64,000 nt of DNA, from positions 4,183,501 through 4,247,500 of the forward strand of contig NZ_CP014327.1 of the NCBI RefSeq assembly GCF_000812665.2. Direction: 5' to 3'. Under the pieces are notes generated by a model that worked only from the letters and a program-made list of their open reading frames with translations, was not told where the DNA came from and made no database searches. This document shows, one piece after another, positions 9,785 through 18,676 of the stretch (position 1 is its first letter; each line of letters begins with the position of its first letter). Position numbers and translations under genes: made by a program. Source of the DNA: Falsihalocynthiibacter arcticus. Lineage in GTDB: Bacteria; Pseudomonadota; Alphaproteobacteria; Rhodobacterales; Rhodobacteraceae.

Positions 9785-10807
9785 CTACGGCCAATCCCTT
9801 TTCTTAATCAGCTCCGCTTGGCGCTCAATGGAGACGGGGCAATAGGCGCTGATTGAGGTGATGACACTGGAATGCCCGATGTTCTGAGAAAATGCTTTGA
9901 AGGCTTCGCGCGACGGGTATGTGGTATCAGCCCACTTCACGAGCGTTTTGCGGAAAGCGTGGGGCGTAAAGGGAGGGAGGTCTGCGCGCAAGAAGGCCTC
10001 TTTGATTACCGAGCGGATTGAGTTGGCGTTTTTGTATACCTCGCGATTGAGGCCAACAACTTGGAACGAGCCATCTATTGGCTTGATCTTCGCAGGTGAA
10101 AACAAGGGGTCATCAGGCCCAAACAGCGCGGTTGTTCTCAGATGAGTTACCCAACCTGCGAAACACGCCAAGTATTCGGGATCGACGGGCAGGAAGTAGC
10201 TGGTGAAGGTTTTCGAGTTTTTCGTCTTTACCTCGCGCGCATCCTGATAAACGCAACCGTCGATCATGTTGATATGTTTGAGCTTCAAAGACGCCACCGC
10301 CCCATCCCGCGCGCCTGTCAGCATAAAAAATGCGAACAACGCTTTGTTGCGGCGTTCGATCTCTGTCGCTTCAGGCATGTATGAAAACGCATGACGTGCC
10401 ATTTCCATAGAAGGATACGGCGTTTCGCGCGTTGCACTGGCGACGCGCGCGCCCTTGGCATCCATATTGAAGTAATCCGCGTCGGAATGGCGAATACGGC
10501 TTTTGTATCCACTTTGATCTGCTAGCCAAAAGATGAACCCTTTGTTGGCGGCAAGGATGCTGCGAATTGTGGATTTTGACAATGGCTTGCCCGTTGTCTT
10601 ACTCACTTCGACGCTCAGACGGTCCTGAAATTTGATCGCCTGCTCGATGCGAAAGCGTTTGAAGCTGGTGTAACCGACGCTCGCCTCAAACCTAAGAATA
10701 CCTTCAGCGGCCTTTAGAACCGTGCTGGCGTCCTTGCGCTTAGCAGCCTTGAGATATTGCAGGTAGCGGCGTTTGATCCGCTCGTTTTCTTCGTTGTTTT
10801 TACGCAT
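9785..10807 (-). CDS. Site-specific tyrosine recombinase/integrase
   Basis: 340 residues. The N-terminal SAM-like domain covers roughly residues 10-120. The catalytic domain carries Arg in TGARDGAVASLKLKHI, the H-x-x-R box in TPHAFRKTLVKWA, the second histidine in IGHSSVITSISAYCP and the nucleophile Tyr in the same segment. All catalytic residues are present. It sits downstream of two small DNA-binding proteins (10860-11484) in the same direction, a common alphaproteobacterial arrangement of integrase with excisionase-like factors. It differs in sequence from the other integrases in the window. Confidence 0.9.
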   Translation of the reverse strand: MRKNNEENERIKRRYLQYLKAAKRKDASTVLKAAEGILRFEASVGYTSFKRFRIEQAIKFQDRLSVEVSKTTGKPLSKSTIRSILAANKGFIFWLADQSGYKSRIRHSDADYFNMDAKGARVASATRETPYPSMEMARHAFSYMPEATEIERRNKALFAFFMLTGARDGAVASLKLKHINMIDGCVYQDAREVKTKNSKTFTSYFLPVDPEYLACFAGWVTHLRTTALFGPDDPLFSPAKIKPIDGSFQVVGLNREVYKNANSIRSVIKEAFLRADLPPFTPHAFRKTLVKWADTTYPSREAFKAFSQNIGHSSVITSISAYCPVSIERQAELIKKRDWP

Positions 10808-10859
10808 TGGTTAGCGCTCCTGTTTAAGTGTACATTTAAGCGGGGCATGGCGGTATCTA

Positions 10860-11285
10860 TTAGGCATTGCTGCCCCCGCCTGTCTTGATCTGGAAGGTTT
10901 CGGAAAACACATGGGTCTGAGTGTTGGAAATCATCCGGCTTGCGCACGCGCCGCAACACGCGCAAATGCCCATCAGGCGTGTGGTTTTAGGTGTGTTTGC
11001 GAATGCCTCAACTGACATATCGAGAGGCTTACGCCCTGCCCTGCAAGAAAGGCAAAATAACTCATTCGGGGCCAGCGGTGATTTGGTTGCCTGATATTTG
11101 GCGCGTAGATAATCGCGGATTGCAGCACCCGAAATCAAGTAAGGTTTGCGCGAGGCCATGACGGGTAAACCGTCCTTGATCCAATTGCGGATCGTCGCAG
11201 GTGATTTGCCCAGCGCGGCGGCGGCCTCACCAATTTCATAGGTTAAAGCAGCCTTCACGGCCATCGGGTTGGCGCGCCTATTCAT
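10860..11285 (-). CDS. Helix-turn-helix protein with a Cys-rich C-terminus
   Basis: 141 residues from the ATG at 11285 (MNRRANPMAVKAAL), which overlaps the end of the upstream AlpA-like gene by eight bases. A longer open frame upstream is AlpA sequence in another register. Residues 10-55 form a helix-turn-helix (EIGEAAAALGKSPATIRNWIKDGLP) of the MerR/excisionase type. The C-terminal half has two CxxC pairs, CLSCRAGR and CACCGAC, that could bind zinc. It probably controls excision or expression of the adjacent integrase. The precise family is not known to me. Confidence 0.75.
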   Translation of the reverse strand: MNRRANPMAVKAALTYEIGEAAAALGKSPATIRNWIKDGLPVMASRKPYLISGAAIRDYLRAKYQATKSPLAPNELFCLSCRAGRKPLDMSVEAFANTPKTTRLMGICACCGACASRMISNTQTHVFSETFQIKTGGGSNA

Positions 11286-11484
11286 CCGCCACCCCCTTAA
11301 AGAGCGCTCGAATGTCTTCGGCTTTCCAAACGGTAGTGCGTGGGCCGAGTTTTTGCGGTTTCGGGAAGCGTCCATCTTTAACGCCCTGCCACCAAGTAGA
11401 CTTTGAAACGGGGATTGGTCCCGCTGGTGAAAGGATTTGCGCCAAACGCACAAAGCCTGTTTCGGGGAAGGTGTATTTGTCCAT
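11278..11484 (-). CDS. AlpA-family regulator / excisionase-like protein
   Basis: 68 residues from the ATG at 11484, which has an AGGA motif nine bases upstream. An in-frame start at 11520 is less likely. The sequence FVRLAQIL...VSKSTWWQGVKDGRFPKPQKLGPRTTVWKAEDIRAL is typical of AlpA: a winged helix with the R-F-P-x-P-x-x-L wing. AlpA proteins activate or direct integrase-mediated excision of islands. It leads a three-gene run with the HTH/Cys protein and the integrase. Confidence 0.88.
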   Translation of the reverse strand: MDKYTFPETGFVRLAQILSPAGPIPVSKSTWWQGVKDGRFPKPQKLGPRTTVWKAEDIRALFKGVADE

Positions 11485-11576
11485 TGATGTGTTCCTGAGT
11501 TGATTAACAGTCAGGTACATCTTGAGAAAAGCATTAACGTTTGTGGGGGAATCCTAACTTTCCCGCAGGAATCCCG

Positions 11577-12497
11577 TTACTTCCCCTTATTCCAATATTC
11601 TGGATCAACCAAATTTGACGCTTCTTTTAACCACTTTCGGACTGTCTTAGCATCCATGGTCAACCCAACAAGTTCGACGTCATCTCGAATGTTACTAGGA
11701 ACATCGCTACGTTCAATTTTGGGGTCATATCCATATTGCTCGCACGCCATGGCTGCAATGAGTTTAAGGAGCGTGTCTCGCTCTTGATTGGTCATTTTCG
11801 TCTGCGCAGGGCCGGAGCTTTGTGGCTCTTTGGATGCCGTGCGCTTCTCAAGTATTGAATAGAATTCGGGATGAACAGGCAACTCTATTTCGTCCGTCAA
11901 TTCCTTCAATTTGCCAAGAGGTTCAGAAACGTACCCCCAACCAGTGTGGTGATAATGCCTTCGCAAAACTTCATATTGCTGAAGCAAAAATTCGTAGGCG
12001 CTGAAGAGTTTTATCCCTTTCTTTTGACTATCCCTTAAGTCAATTATTTTTCTATCATCAATTGATTTTGGATTAGCGCCGATTGATACTAGCGTGAACT
12101 CGTGAAGCGAGAGTTTACCCATCCTCCCCCAGTATTCAAAATCAACCGCGAAAGACGGATGCCCAAAACCATATGCTATCGCACGAGGAACACGCTTTGT
12201 AAGTCGGCCAATTTCACCACTATGTAGCGCCGACCATTCACTTGACTTGATAGTATATGGATCGGAAAAATCGACAGCAATATTTTCGATGTCTTGATCG
12301 GAAAACTGCTCCAAAGCGTTAAGGACAAGTGCTCGCGTCTCATCCAATTTTTTCTCAAAACTATCAACACTGTCCAAATTATTTGGCCCAAATGTATGAA
12401 GCAAAATAGGGCGTTTCCAATCTAAGAGTTTGCCAAATTTTCTCTGCATAATTTGACTTATGATCGCGGACTTATCGTCCTCAGATAATGACGACAT
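11577..12497 (-). CDS. Hypothetical protein
   Basis: 306 residues, soluble, no signal peptide or membrane segment seen. The N-terminal two thirds are unfamiliar. The last 65 residues (TNQERDTLLKLIAAMACEQYGYDP...TVRKWLKEASNLV) resemble a C-terminal module found at the end of various alphaproteobacterial phage and island proteins, where it may help DNA or partner binding; this is from memory. It is a cargo gene of the island, upstream of the AlpA/integrase run and on the same strand. No function is proposed. Confidence 0.75.
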   Translation of the reverse strand: MSSLSEDDKSAIISQIMQRKFGKLLDWKRPILLHTFGPNNLDSVDSFEKKLDETRALVLNALEQFSDQDIENIAVDFSDPYTIKSSEWSALHSGEIGRLTKRVPRAIAYGFGHPSFAVDFEYWGRMGKLSLHEFTLVSIGANPKSIDDRKIIDLRDSQKKGIKLFSAYEFLLQQYEVLRRHYHHTGWGYVSEPLGKLKELTDEIELPVHPEFYSILEKRTASKEPQSSGPAQTKMTNQERDTLLKLIAAMACEQYGYDPKIERSDVPSNIRDDVELVGLTMDAKTVRKWLKEASNLVDPEYWNKGK

Positions 12498-12523
12498 TAC
12501 TTCCCTCTCAAGTGTTTAGAGGA

Positions 12524-12690
12524 TTAAGCTGCCCTGATATCGTCAAGAAATCCAGCCCACCATTCGGCCATTCGCACTCGCTCTTCCCAAAAGGCTCCCC
12601 TTGCATAGGCCCGTCGCACTTCATTTCGCTCAACGTAGGCCAGTGCGCGCTCGATTGTATCAGGATGCCAAAGGCCGCTTTCTTTGGCTA
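12524..12690 (-). pseudogene. Integrase C-terminal fragment
   Basis: Encodes about 55 residues ending RVRMAEWWAGFLDDIRAA, matching the tail of the P4-type integrase at 17278-18465 (RVRMAEWWAELLGELRAR). At the DNA level 12544-12690 closely follows 17300-17450. The fragment includes the tyrosine region (RRAYARG) but no upstream domain. It is the relic of a second, related integrase that lost about 85% of its gene. Confidence 0.85.
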
Positions 12691-12699
12691 TGTGCGTCG

Positions 12700-12781
12700 T
12701 CATGCAGAGAGCACGCGCGAACGGTATCTATCTTTATCAGAAGTTGTACACCAAGCGTATTGGCTTTCAACAGGTCGCATC
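12700..12781 (-). pseudogene. mrr-like gene fragment
   Basis: The minus-strand frame reads CDLLKANTLGVQ, matching CDLLKANKLGVQ near the C-terminus of the Mrr protein at 5249-6139. The DNA match covers about 30 bases near 12750-12781. It is fused directly to a recombinase fragment and is clearly non-functional. Confidence 0.65.
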
Positions 12782-12885
12782 GCCCAGACATGTTTAGGCT
12801 TCAGTGGTCGCTTTTGGCCGACGATGCGCCCCTTGTTCCAAGCGGGCCGATGTGCGCGAATGACAGGTAAGTTTGGTGTTTGCAT
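12775..12885 (-). pseudogene. Tyrosine recombinase N-terminal fragment
   Basis: From an ATG at 12885 the frame reads MQTPNLPVIRAHRPAWNKG then RIVGQKRPLKPKHVWAMR. This is the highly conserved start of a short tyrosine recombinase common in proteobacterial genomes. After about 37 residues it breaks into mrr-like sequence. The rest of the gene is absent. Confidence 0.75.
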
Positions 12886-12988
12886 GACAGTTCCTCCGAT
12901 CCGCCATGCCCCCCAAATCGACAACCCGACGTTGACAAAGCATCTGGGCCGTTCGCGACATTCATGAGTGAGGTAATTGGCCCAATTT

Positions 12989-13020
12989 CTGCACCATGTA
13001 TATTTCGACTTAAAGGGCGG
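12989..13020 (+). repeat. Dispersed 32-bp repeat, copy 1
   Basis: The core ATTTCGACTTAAAGGGCGG recurs inverted at 52785-52816 with one mismatch over 32 bases. Both copies lie in gene-poor stretches rich in GCAGCGAAAG / GCGAACGGCGGC-like motifs. It is a dispersed intergenic repeat, not coding. Confidence 0.75.
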
Positions 13021-13277
13021 AAACCGGACCTTCGCTGCGGCTGCAAACCAGATTGGACAACTCAAAGAAAGCGGACGCTCACGGCGACGATCCAGTTTGT
13101 TCGATGTGCAAACGCCGCGAATGGCGGCAGTGAGCCCACTTTACCGGATGCTGCGCTTTGAACAAATGACTGCAAATACAACTCAAACTGTGCGTTTGAA
13201 GTCGGCGGACGGGACTGCAATGGTTTGGTCAAAGATTTGCAGTTGCGTTTACAGGTTGACGCGGCAAGGGTGCTCAA

Positions 13278-13703
13278 ATGACAAAAACATACACAGGAAA
13301 ATGCCTTTGTGGCCAGATCACGTATACTGCCAGTGGGTCGCCCATCGTTGTCGCCCAGTGCCATTGCGAGGAGTGCCGCCGATTGAGCGGGACAGGTCAC
13401 ACCGTCGGTGCAATGTTCGCCTCCGAAGTAGTCGCTGTGAGCGGAAAACTGAGTGAATTCAGCTACTCTTCTGACAAGGACTCTCAAGTTACCAAGGTCT
13501 TTTGCGCGAACTGTGGTAGCCCAATCTATGGCACGAACACGCGAATACCGGATCATCTAACATTGTCTCTTGGCACTATGGATGATGCGAGCGGACTCTA
13601 TATTGAGGTCGTCATTTTTGAACGCGACAAACCTCATTGGGATCGGCTTGGGCAAGATGTTGTTTTCTTCGCGACACAGCCAGATTGGAAACCCGAAAGC
13701 TGA
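13278..13703 (+). CDS. GFA family (CENP-V/GFA) zinc protein
   Basis: 141 residues. The cysteine pattern of the glutathione-dependent formaldehyde-activating / CENP-V fold is complete: GKCLCGQI near residue 8, QCHCEECRR near 28, and FCANCGSP near 75, enough to bind two zinc ions. Proteins of this fold include S-hydroxymethylglutathione synthase and many small-molecule enzymes of unknown substrate. The start follows AAGGGTG at a suitable distance. Isolated between remnant sequence and the copper module, with no operon partner. Confidence 0.88.
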   Translation: MTKTYTGKCLCGQITYTASGSPIVVAQCHCEECRRLSGTGHTVGAMFASEVVAVSGKLSEFSYSSDKDSQVTKVFCANCGSPIYGTNTRIPDHLTLSLGTMDDASGLYIEVVIFERDKPHWDRLGQDVVFFATQPDWKPES

Positions 13704-14079
13704 ACGTCACCTTGTAAAGAGCAGCGTCCAGAAATTGGCTTTTGCGGCCCTTACTTCACCAAGAGCTAAGGGGCGCTTTGTCCGCATTGCAGCCTCTCGC
13801 CTTCCGATTTGGCGGTTATTTTTGTGTGCAACCGCAGCGAACGGCAGCAAGGAGTCCAGAAACACGGATGCTGCGTTATGCATGGATGGCCGCTATGACG
13901 AACAAATCAAAAAACCTGCAACGATCACTTGGGTTTTGAACGGGGGGTATGGCAGCGGAAGACTATCTATTTTCTTTCCCTGCCAAAAAGAGGGCTACTG
14001 GTAGGGCGTCATTGCCCAGATTTGCAGTTCGTGCGTCACTATAGCTCCTTGATAAGGCACACTTGCATCAGTAATCAAT
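13704..14079. other. Gene-poor stretch with repeat-like motifs
   Basis: About 375 bases with no believable gene. It contains motifs of the dispersed GCAGCGAACGGCAGC type seen elsewhere in the window. Nothing else is recognised. Confidence 0.5.
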
Positions 14080-14100
14080 GTCCCGTGGAGGAAACGGGAC
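14080..14100 (+). promoter_or_regulatory. Hairpin carrying the Shine-Dalgarno in its loop
   Basis: GTCCCGT, loop GGAGGAA, ACGGGAC: a perfect 7-bp stem whose loop is the ribosome binding site. The GTG start of the next gene follows at 14101. The structure could present or mask the ribosome site. Confidence 0.55.
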
Positions 14101-14541
14101 GTGTCGAACTTAGTCACAACATCTAGCCGCCAATCGGTGGATTGGGTCGGTAGCGCATCGCGCTTGCCAGGCCACGATGTTGCGCTCCGATGTGTTCTTC
14201 TTCTGGCTCTGTTCCTGTCGGGCATTGTCCCTCAGGGACTTATGCGGGTTGCCAGTAATGACGGTATGATGCTTGTGCTCTGCACACCCGAGGGCCCTAC
14301 GGAAGCCTGGTTGACGGATGATGGTCGCGCGTTGGATAAACAGCCCGCAGATCATCCCAAAGAAGGGCCGTCGAGCTGCATGGCGGTCACACTGTCGCTC
14401 GTCATGGTGCAGGCGTGGCTTTATACGTTTTCCGGACCGGCCGAGTTTACCGTTTTTCGCCAAGATTTTGTCGATCTCCGTCGCACACGTCTAATCGACA
14501 AAGCGCCACATCAGCCGCGCGCTCCACCAGTATTGACCTGA
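14101..14541 (+). CDS. DUF2946-like small membrane protein
   Basis: 146 residues from a GTG start preceded by GGAGGAA. A hydrophobic segment at residues 29-47 (VALRCVLLLALFLSGIVPQG) is followed by MRVASNDGMMLVLCTPEGPTEAWLTDDG, the conserved element of DUF2946 proteins. A second hydrophobic stretch SCMAVTLSLVMVQAWLYTF follows. DUF2946 genes usually stand beside copper-handling genes, as here (YcnI and CopC-CopD downstream, same strand). Probably an envelope protein of the copper module; biochemical role unknown. Confidence 0.65.
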   Translation: MSNLVTTSSRQSVDWVGSASRLPGHDVALRCVLLLALFLSGIVPQGLMRVASNDGMMLVLCTPEGPTEAWLTDDGRALDKQPADHPKEGPSSCMAVTLSLVMVQAWLYTFSGPAEFTVFRQDFVDLRRTRLIDKAPHQPRAPPVLT

Positions 14542-14785
14542 TAATTTCACGGGGCACGTAATGCCTGCCGTAACCGACTGAGGACGGGTGCATGACGCAC
14601 GTCCGGTTTCCGGGCATGGCACATCCTGACGCCAGTTCTCACGCATCCGTATTAGCTTCGGATCGCCTGTCGCCAGTCTTGTGTCCCCACATCCTACCCC
14701 AAGTTCGTCTGCCTTTATGGCTACGGAATCGTGCCGGGTGGGCATTCCGGTCGATCCACTAATTTATGCCCGTTGGAGAAAAACT

Positions 14786-15307
14786 ATGAAAACCATTATG
14801 ATCACCTTTGCTGCACTTTCAGTCAGCACATCGACGGCCTTTGCACACGCAAGTTTTGCCACCCCACATGCCGCACAAGGTTCGACCTATATCGGTGTCG
14901 TGAACATCGGCCATGGTTGCGCCGGAGAAGCGACGCTGAAGGTGCGGGTGTTAATCCCTGAAGGTATGATTGCTGCCAAACCTGTTCCAAAAGCAGGTTG
15001 GACGCTTGAAACTGTCACTGGAGTTTATGAAAACAGCTATGACTATTACGGCACACCCATGACAGAAGGTGTGAAAGAATTGATCTGGACTGGCGAGCTT
15101 CTAGACGCTCATTTCGACCAGTTTTCCTTTCGCGGCAAACTGACCGACACATTTGCGGTAGGATCGACTGTCTATTTCCCTGTTGTGCAGGAATGTGCAA
15201 ACGGGGCCGAGCGCTGGATCGAAATCCCCGCCGAAGGTCAGGATCCCCATGAACTCGACGGTCCGGCTCCGGGTGTGGAAATCACCGAGCCGGGTGACAG
15301 CCACTAA
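14786..15307 (+). CDS. YcnI-family (DUF1775) copper-binding protein
   Basis: 173 residues from the ATG at 14786, which has GGAG seven bases upstream; an in-frame upstream start is unlikely. A signal peptide (MKTIMITFAALSVSTSTAFA) is cleaved before HASFATPHAAQGS. This leaves an N-terminal histidine that in YcnI-type proteins forms part of a copper site. The body GSTYIGVVNIGHGC...ATLKVRVLIPEGM is the cupredoxin-like YcnI domain. No C-terminal membrane anchor, so it is periplasmic. It probably passes copper to or from the CopC-CopD fusion encoded next. Confidence 0.88.
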   Translation: MKTIMITFAALSVSTSTAFAHASFATPHAAQGSTYIGVVNIGHGCAGEATLKVRVLIPEGMIAAKPVPKAGWTLETVTGVYENSYDYYGTPMTEGVKELIWTGELLDAHFDQFSFRGKLTDTFAVGSTVYFPVVQECANGAERWIEIPAEGQDPHELDGPAPGVEITEPGDSH

Positions 15308-15412
15308 CTCGGCTGTATAACAAGGGGTCGTCCGATATCGGGCGGACCTACCTATCGGAGCTGAATAAGCCCGAACGGAAGAATCCAGGACAAACCGAGA
15401 GCGAGAAGACCG

Positions 15413-16972
15413 ATGACACGACTGACAGGCATTCTGAATAGGCTGCTATGCACCTTGATTGCGGTTCTGGCGTTGGCGTCACCCGCTTTCGCTCATGCCG
15501 AGTTCCAAGGCAGCAACCCGGCAGCCGACGCTCTGCTCGACACCTTGCCCGAGACCGTAAACTTGCGTTTCAGCGAACCAGTTGGGGTGTTGACGATGGA
15601 ATGGCTTCTGCCGGACGGAACGCGCAGCGCGGCTGAAGCATCAGCCAAGCCCGATGAGCTTTCTATTTCTGCACCTCCCGAAGCCGGACGCGGCACCTAT
15701 GTGCTGAACTGGCGGGTCGCCTCAGCCGATGGACATCCGGTCGGTGGGGCACTGGTGTTTTCAGTTGGCGAAGTCACGGGCGGGGCCGAACCGGATCTTC
15801 CGGCAACCGCCATTCCCACCATTGCGGCGCGGTATCTGGCGGTTTTGAGCATGGTTCTGGCAGTTGGTGCGGCACTTTACGCCGCGATGATCGCGCCATT
15901 GCCCCCGGTTGCCGCCCGCATTGAGCGTGTGTCCGCTCTGGCCGCACTACCGCTAGCGGGCGTCGCGCTCGGAGCATACGGGCTTGATCTTTTGGGTCGC
16001 GGATTTCCTGCCCTGTTGTCACCCGCCCCTTGGATCGCAGCTGTGTCTGCGCCGCGCGGCTGGGGACTTTTGGTGGGTGCCGTCGCGGCGTTGATCGCGG
16101 GCAGCTCCATAAGGGGTCGCGGCGTGGCGCTGCTGGCACTGGGCCTCGGGGCTATATCGCTTGCTGTGTCTGGCCATGCCAGCGTGGGGCAGGATCGCTG
16201 GATCGGTCAGCCGCTGATGGGTCTGCACGCCGCCGCGTTGATCTTCTGGATCGGAGGATTGCCGCCTTTGATTGCCAGCATTTCGGGGTCGAATAGCCTA
16301 CGGACTTTGCACAGATTCTCGAACGTGGCGCTTCCCACTGTAATCGTGCTCGTGGCCTCTGGCCTTGGCCTGATTATTATGCGCCGCGTGGATGTTGCGA
16401 CCCTGATCGGGTCGAACTGGGGCAAACTGCTGGCTTTCAAACTGGTTCTGGTGGCCTGCATGCTTGCGCTTGCCTTGCTGAACAAGGCACGTCTGACCCC
16501 GGCGCTGACCGCAGCGCCTCTTGCTGGGCAAACCAGATTGCGCCGCAGCATTGGCGCCGAAATAGCACTCGGGATGGCCGTCCTGCTCGTTGCCATGTGC
16601 TTCCGGCTGACCCCGCCGCCCGGTGCCGAAGAGGCTACTGACCCGATTTATCTGCATCTGCATGGCGCTAAGCTAATGGCAGATGTCACTCTTTCTGATG
16701 CGCCTCCCGGTGCGATTAACATAACAATCTATTTCGCGGATGATGGCGCAGAGCCACTACTGCCCAAAGAAACCAGTCTTTCGTTCTCAGACACTTTAGA
16801 AGGTATTGGCCCAATCAAGATTGATGCGAAATTGACGCCAGAAGGCACTTGGCAGGCGGGACCGTTGACACTTCCCACTGAAGGGCCATGGGAAATGAAG
16901 TTGAGCGTTCTGATCACAGACTTTGTGCAATCCACTTTAACAGCAACATTTGCAAAGCCAGAAAAGCGGTAA
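15413..16972 (+). CDS. CopC-CopD fusion copper transport protein
   Basis: 519 residues. A signal peptide ends ASPAFA before HAEFQGSNPAADALL; the N-terminal His and the later DGHPVGGALVFSVG histidine are the CopC Cu(II) ligands. A CopC beta-barrel covers residues 27-120. From 135 to 400 there are about eight membrane helices of the CopD type, with MGLHAAALIFWIGGLPPL and the loop histidines. The last 110 residues form a soluble periplasmic-type domain (DPIYLHLHGAKLMADVTLSD). The fusion imports or distributes copper in the envelope. It lies 105 bases after the YcnI gene and probably forms one operon with it. Confidence 0.9.
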   Translation: MTRLTGILNRLLCTLIAVLALASPAFAHAEFQGSNPAADALLDTLPETVNLRFSEPVGVLTMEWLLPDGTRSAAEASAKPDELSISAPPEAGRGTYVLNWRVASADGHPVGGALVFSVGEVTGGAEPDLPATAIPTIAARYLAVLSMVLAVGAALYAAMIAPLPPVAARIERVSALAALPLAGVALGAYGLDLLGRGFPALLSPAPWIAAVSAPRGWGLLVGAVAALIAGSSIRGRGVALLALGLGAISLAVSGHASVGQDRWIGQPLMGLHAAALIFWIGGLPPLIASISGSNSLRTLHRFSNVALPTVIVLVASGLGLIIMRRVDVATLIGSNWGKLLAFKLVLVACMLALALLNKARLTPALTAAPLAGQTRLRRSIGAEIALGMAVLLVAMCFRLTPPPGAEEATDPIYLHLHGAKLMADVTLSDAPPGAINITIYFADDGAEPLLPKETSLSFSDTLEGIGPIKIDAKLTPEGTWQAGPLTLPTEGPWEMKLSVLITDFVQSTLTATFAKPEKR

Positions 16973-17277
16973 AGGCTCGTTCGTATTGCCGATTTTGGCC
17001 ACCAACCTAAAAACTTGTCAAAGACTTAAGTGACCATCGATGCAGCTTGCAGCGAAAGCTTACTTCGTCCGCAGTCTGTGAATTCACCGATCACTCGATT
17101 CTGCTTGCGCAGCGAAAGTCCGGTCTAACGGGCTGCATTGCGGCATTATCGAGGGTGGGCGAACGGCAGCAATGGGCCGGAAGTACAGTTTGTGTACCTC
17201 TCTGTTTTTTCCAGAACTCATGCACTCGAGAAACAGACCTAAAGACATTTCTAGGCAAGCAGGTAACGGCGAGACTG
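16973..17277. other. Gene-poor stretch with dispersed repeat motifs
   Basis: About 300 bases with several GCAGCGAAAGCTTAC / GCAGCGAAAGTCC motifs and GCGAACGGCAGC, the same repeat vocabulary as 13.0, 30.4, 52.7 and 61.5 kb. No gene is supported. Confidence 0.5.
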
Positions 17278-18465
17278 TTATCGCGCACGCAATTCGCCCA
17301 ACAATTCAGCCCACCATTCGGCCATTCGTACTCGCTCTTCCCAAAAGGCTCCCCTTGCATAGGCCCGTCGCACTTCATTTCGCTCTACGTGGGCCAGTGC
17401 GCGCTCAATTGCATCAGGATGCCAAAGGCCGCTTTCATTGGCTACAGTCGAAAATGTTGCCCTAAATCCATGCGAAGTCATTTCATCGCCAGTATAGTCC
17501 ATTCGGCGCAACGCGGCGTTCAAGGTGTTTTCACTGATGGGGCGATGAAATGAACGGGTAGATGGGAAAAGCAGCCGCCCATGGCCTGTCTCTTCTTTCA
17601 ATTCCAGCAACAATTTAATCGCCTGCCTTGGCAACGGCACGGCATGTTCAATGCGCATCTTCATCCGCTCGGCTGGAATTTTCCAGACATTCGCTTCAAA
17701 ATCGAATTCTGCCCATTCAGCTAAGCGTAATTCTCCGGGGCGCGTTGTGACGATTGCCAGTAATTCCAATCCCAAACGTGTGGTGTTTTGCCCATTATAA
17801 CCTGAGATCGCTCGCAGCAATCCACCAAGTGCATCTTTGTCTGTTATTGCAGCGCGTGATTTGGTTTTTTGCCTAATAAGCGCATCGCGCAATGCAAACG
17901 TTGGATCGTTTTCAGCCAACCCGTTCGCGATGGCATAGCGAAACACCGCACCGACAGTGGATCGAATGCGATGCGCGGTTTCGTAGAGTTCTTTGGCTTC
18001 ACTTTTTTTCAGGGTCTTCAGAACGATTGCCGAGGAAATATCATTGATTGGCAAGCGCCCGAAATCCTTGTTCGCGATGGCGATAAAAGACGATACTTTT
18101 TTCAAAGTTGCAGGCGCTCGGCCTTCTATCGTGATCTTGGCCAAATAGAGCGCAGCAATCTTTTCAAAGGTATTTGCGTTTTCCTGCTGTCGAAGCACAT
18201 TACCTTCCTGTCGTGCCAAGCTTGGATTAATCCCAGCCGCAACGAGCTTTCGTGCTTCATCCCTCTTTTGCCTTGCTTGCAACAACGAAACATCGGGATA
18301 TTTACCGAATGAAAGCAGCCCCTCTTTCCCATCCAACCGATACTTAAATCGAAAGAGCCTTGATCCGCTTGGCTGAACAGCAACAAACAAACCATCAAAG
18401 TCGCTTACTTTATAAGATTTCGCTCTAGGCTTTAGATTCTTTATCTTTACATCTGTAAGCGCCAT
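17278..18465 (-). CDS. P4-type tyrosine integrase
   Basis: 395 residues from the ATG at 18465 (MALTDVKIKNLKP), the normal start of the DUF4102/P4 integrase family; a longer frame to 18507 is unlikely. The N-terminal arm domain (residues 1-90), a SAM-like domain and the catalytic domain are complete. Catalytic residues appear as TTRPGELRLAEW (Arg), TSHGFRATFST (His/Arg) and RNEVRRAYARG (Tyr). P4 integrases insert islands at tRNA genes, and a tRNA-Thr 3' half lies 165 bases from its start (18630-18676). A broken relative lies at 12524-12690. Confidence 0.92.
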   Translation of the reverse strand: MALTDVKIKNLKPRAKSYKVSDFDGLFVAVQPSGSRLFRFKYRLDGKEGLLSFGKYPDVSLLQARQKRDEARKLVAAGINPSLARQEGNVLRQQENANTFEKIAALYLAKITIEGRAPATLKKVSSFIAIANKDFGRLPINDISSAIVLKTLKKSEAKELYETAHRIRSTVGAVFRYAIANGLAENDPTFALRDALIRQKTKSRAAITDKDALGGLLRAISGYNGQNTTRLGLELLAIVTTRPGELRLAEWAEFDFEANVWKIPAERMKMRIEHAVPLPRQAIKLLLELKEETGHGRLLFPSTRSFHRPISENTLNAALRRMDYTGDEMTSHGFRATFSTVANESGLWHPDAIERALAHVERNEVRRAYARGAFWEERVRMAEWWAELLGELRAR

Positions 18466-18629
18466 GCTGGGGGTATCCAATTTTCCTAAATCTACCCCTA
18501 CCCCCAAAGTACCCCCTTTTTAGACAGGATACAGCCGCACACGACTGGACGGGATAGGACAACAAATCGTTAGAAACCCTTATAAACAAGCTTCAATCGG
18601 ATGTCACTGGACTTTAAAAAATTGGAAAA

Positions 18630-18676
18630 TGGTGCCCCCACACGGACTCGAACCGCGGACCTACTGATTACAAATC
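18630..18676 (-). other. tRNA-Thr(TGT) 3' half, likely attachment site
   Basis: On the minus strand the run from GATTTGTAATCAG through TAGGTCCGCGG, TTCGAGTCCGTG and TGGGGGCACCA is the anticodon loop (TGT), variable loop, T-arm and acceptor strand with CCA of tRNA-Thr. The 5' half is absent, and identity stops at the anticodon stem. This is the expected trace of integration inside a tRNA gene. It lies between two divergent integrases. Confidence 0.8.

Noticed and set aside
12700-13065. 121-codon open frame on the minus strand
   Set aside because: It strings together repeat DNA, a recombinase N-terminal fragment and mrr-like sequence. Treated as separate remnants.
18630-18676. Functional tRNA-Thr gene
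   Set aside because: Only the part from the anticodon arm to CCA is present; the D-arm and 5' acceptor strand are missing.
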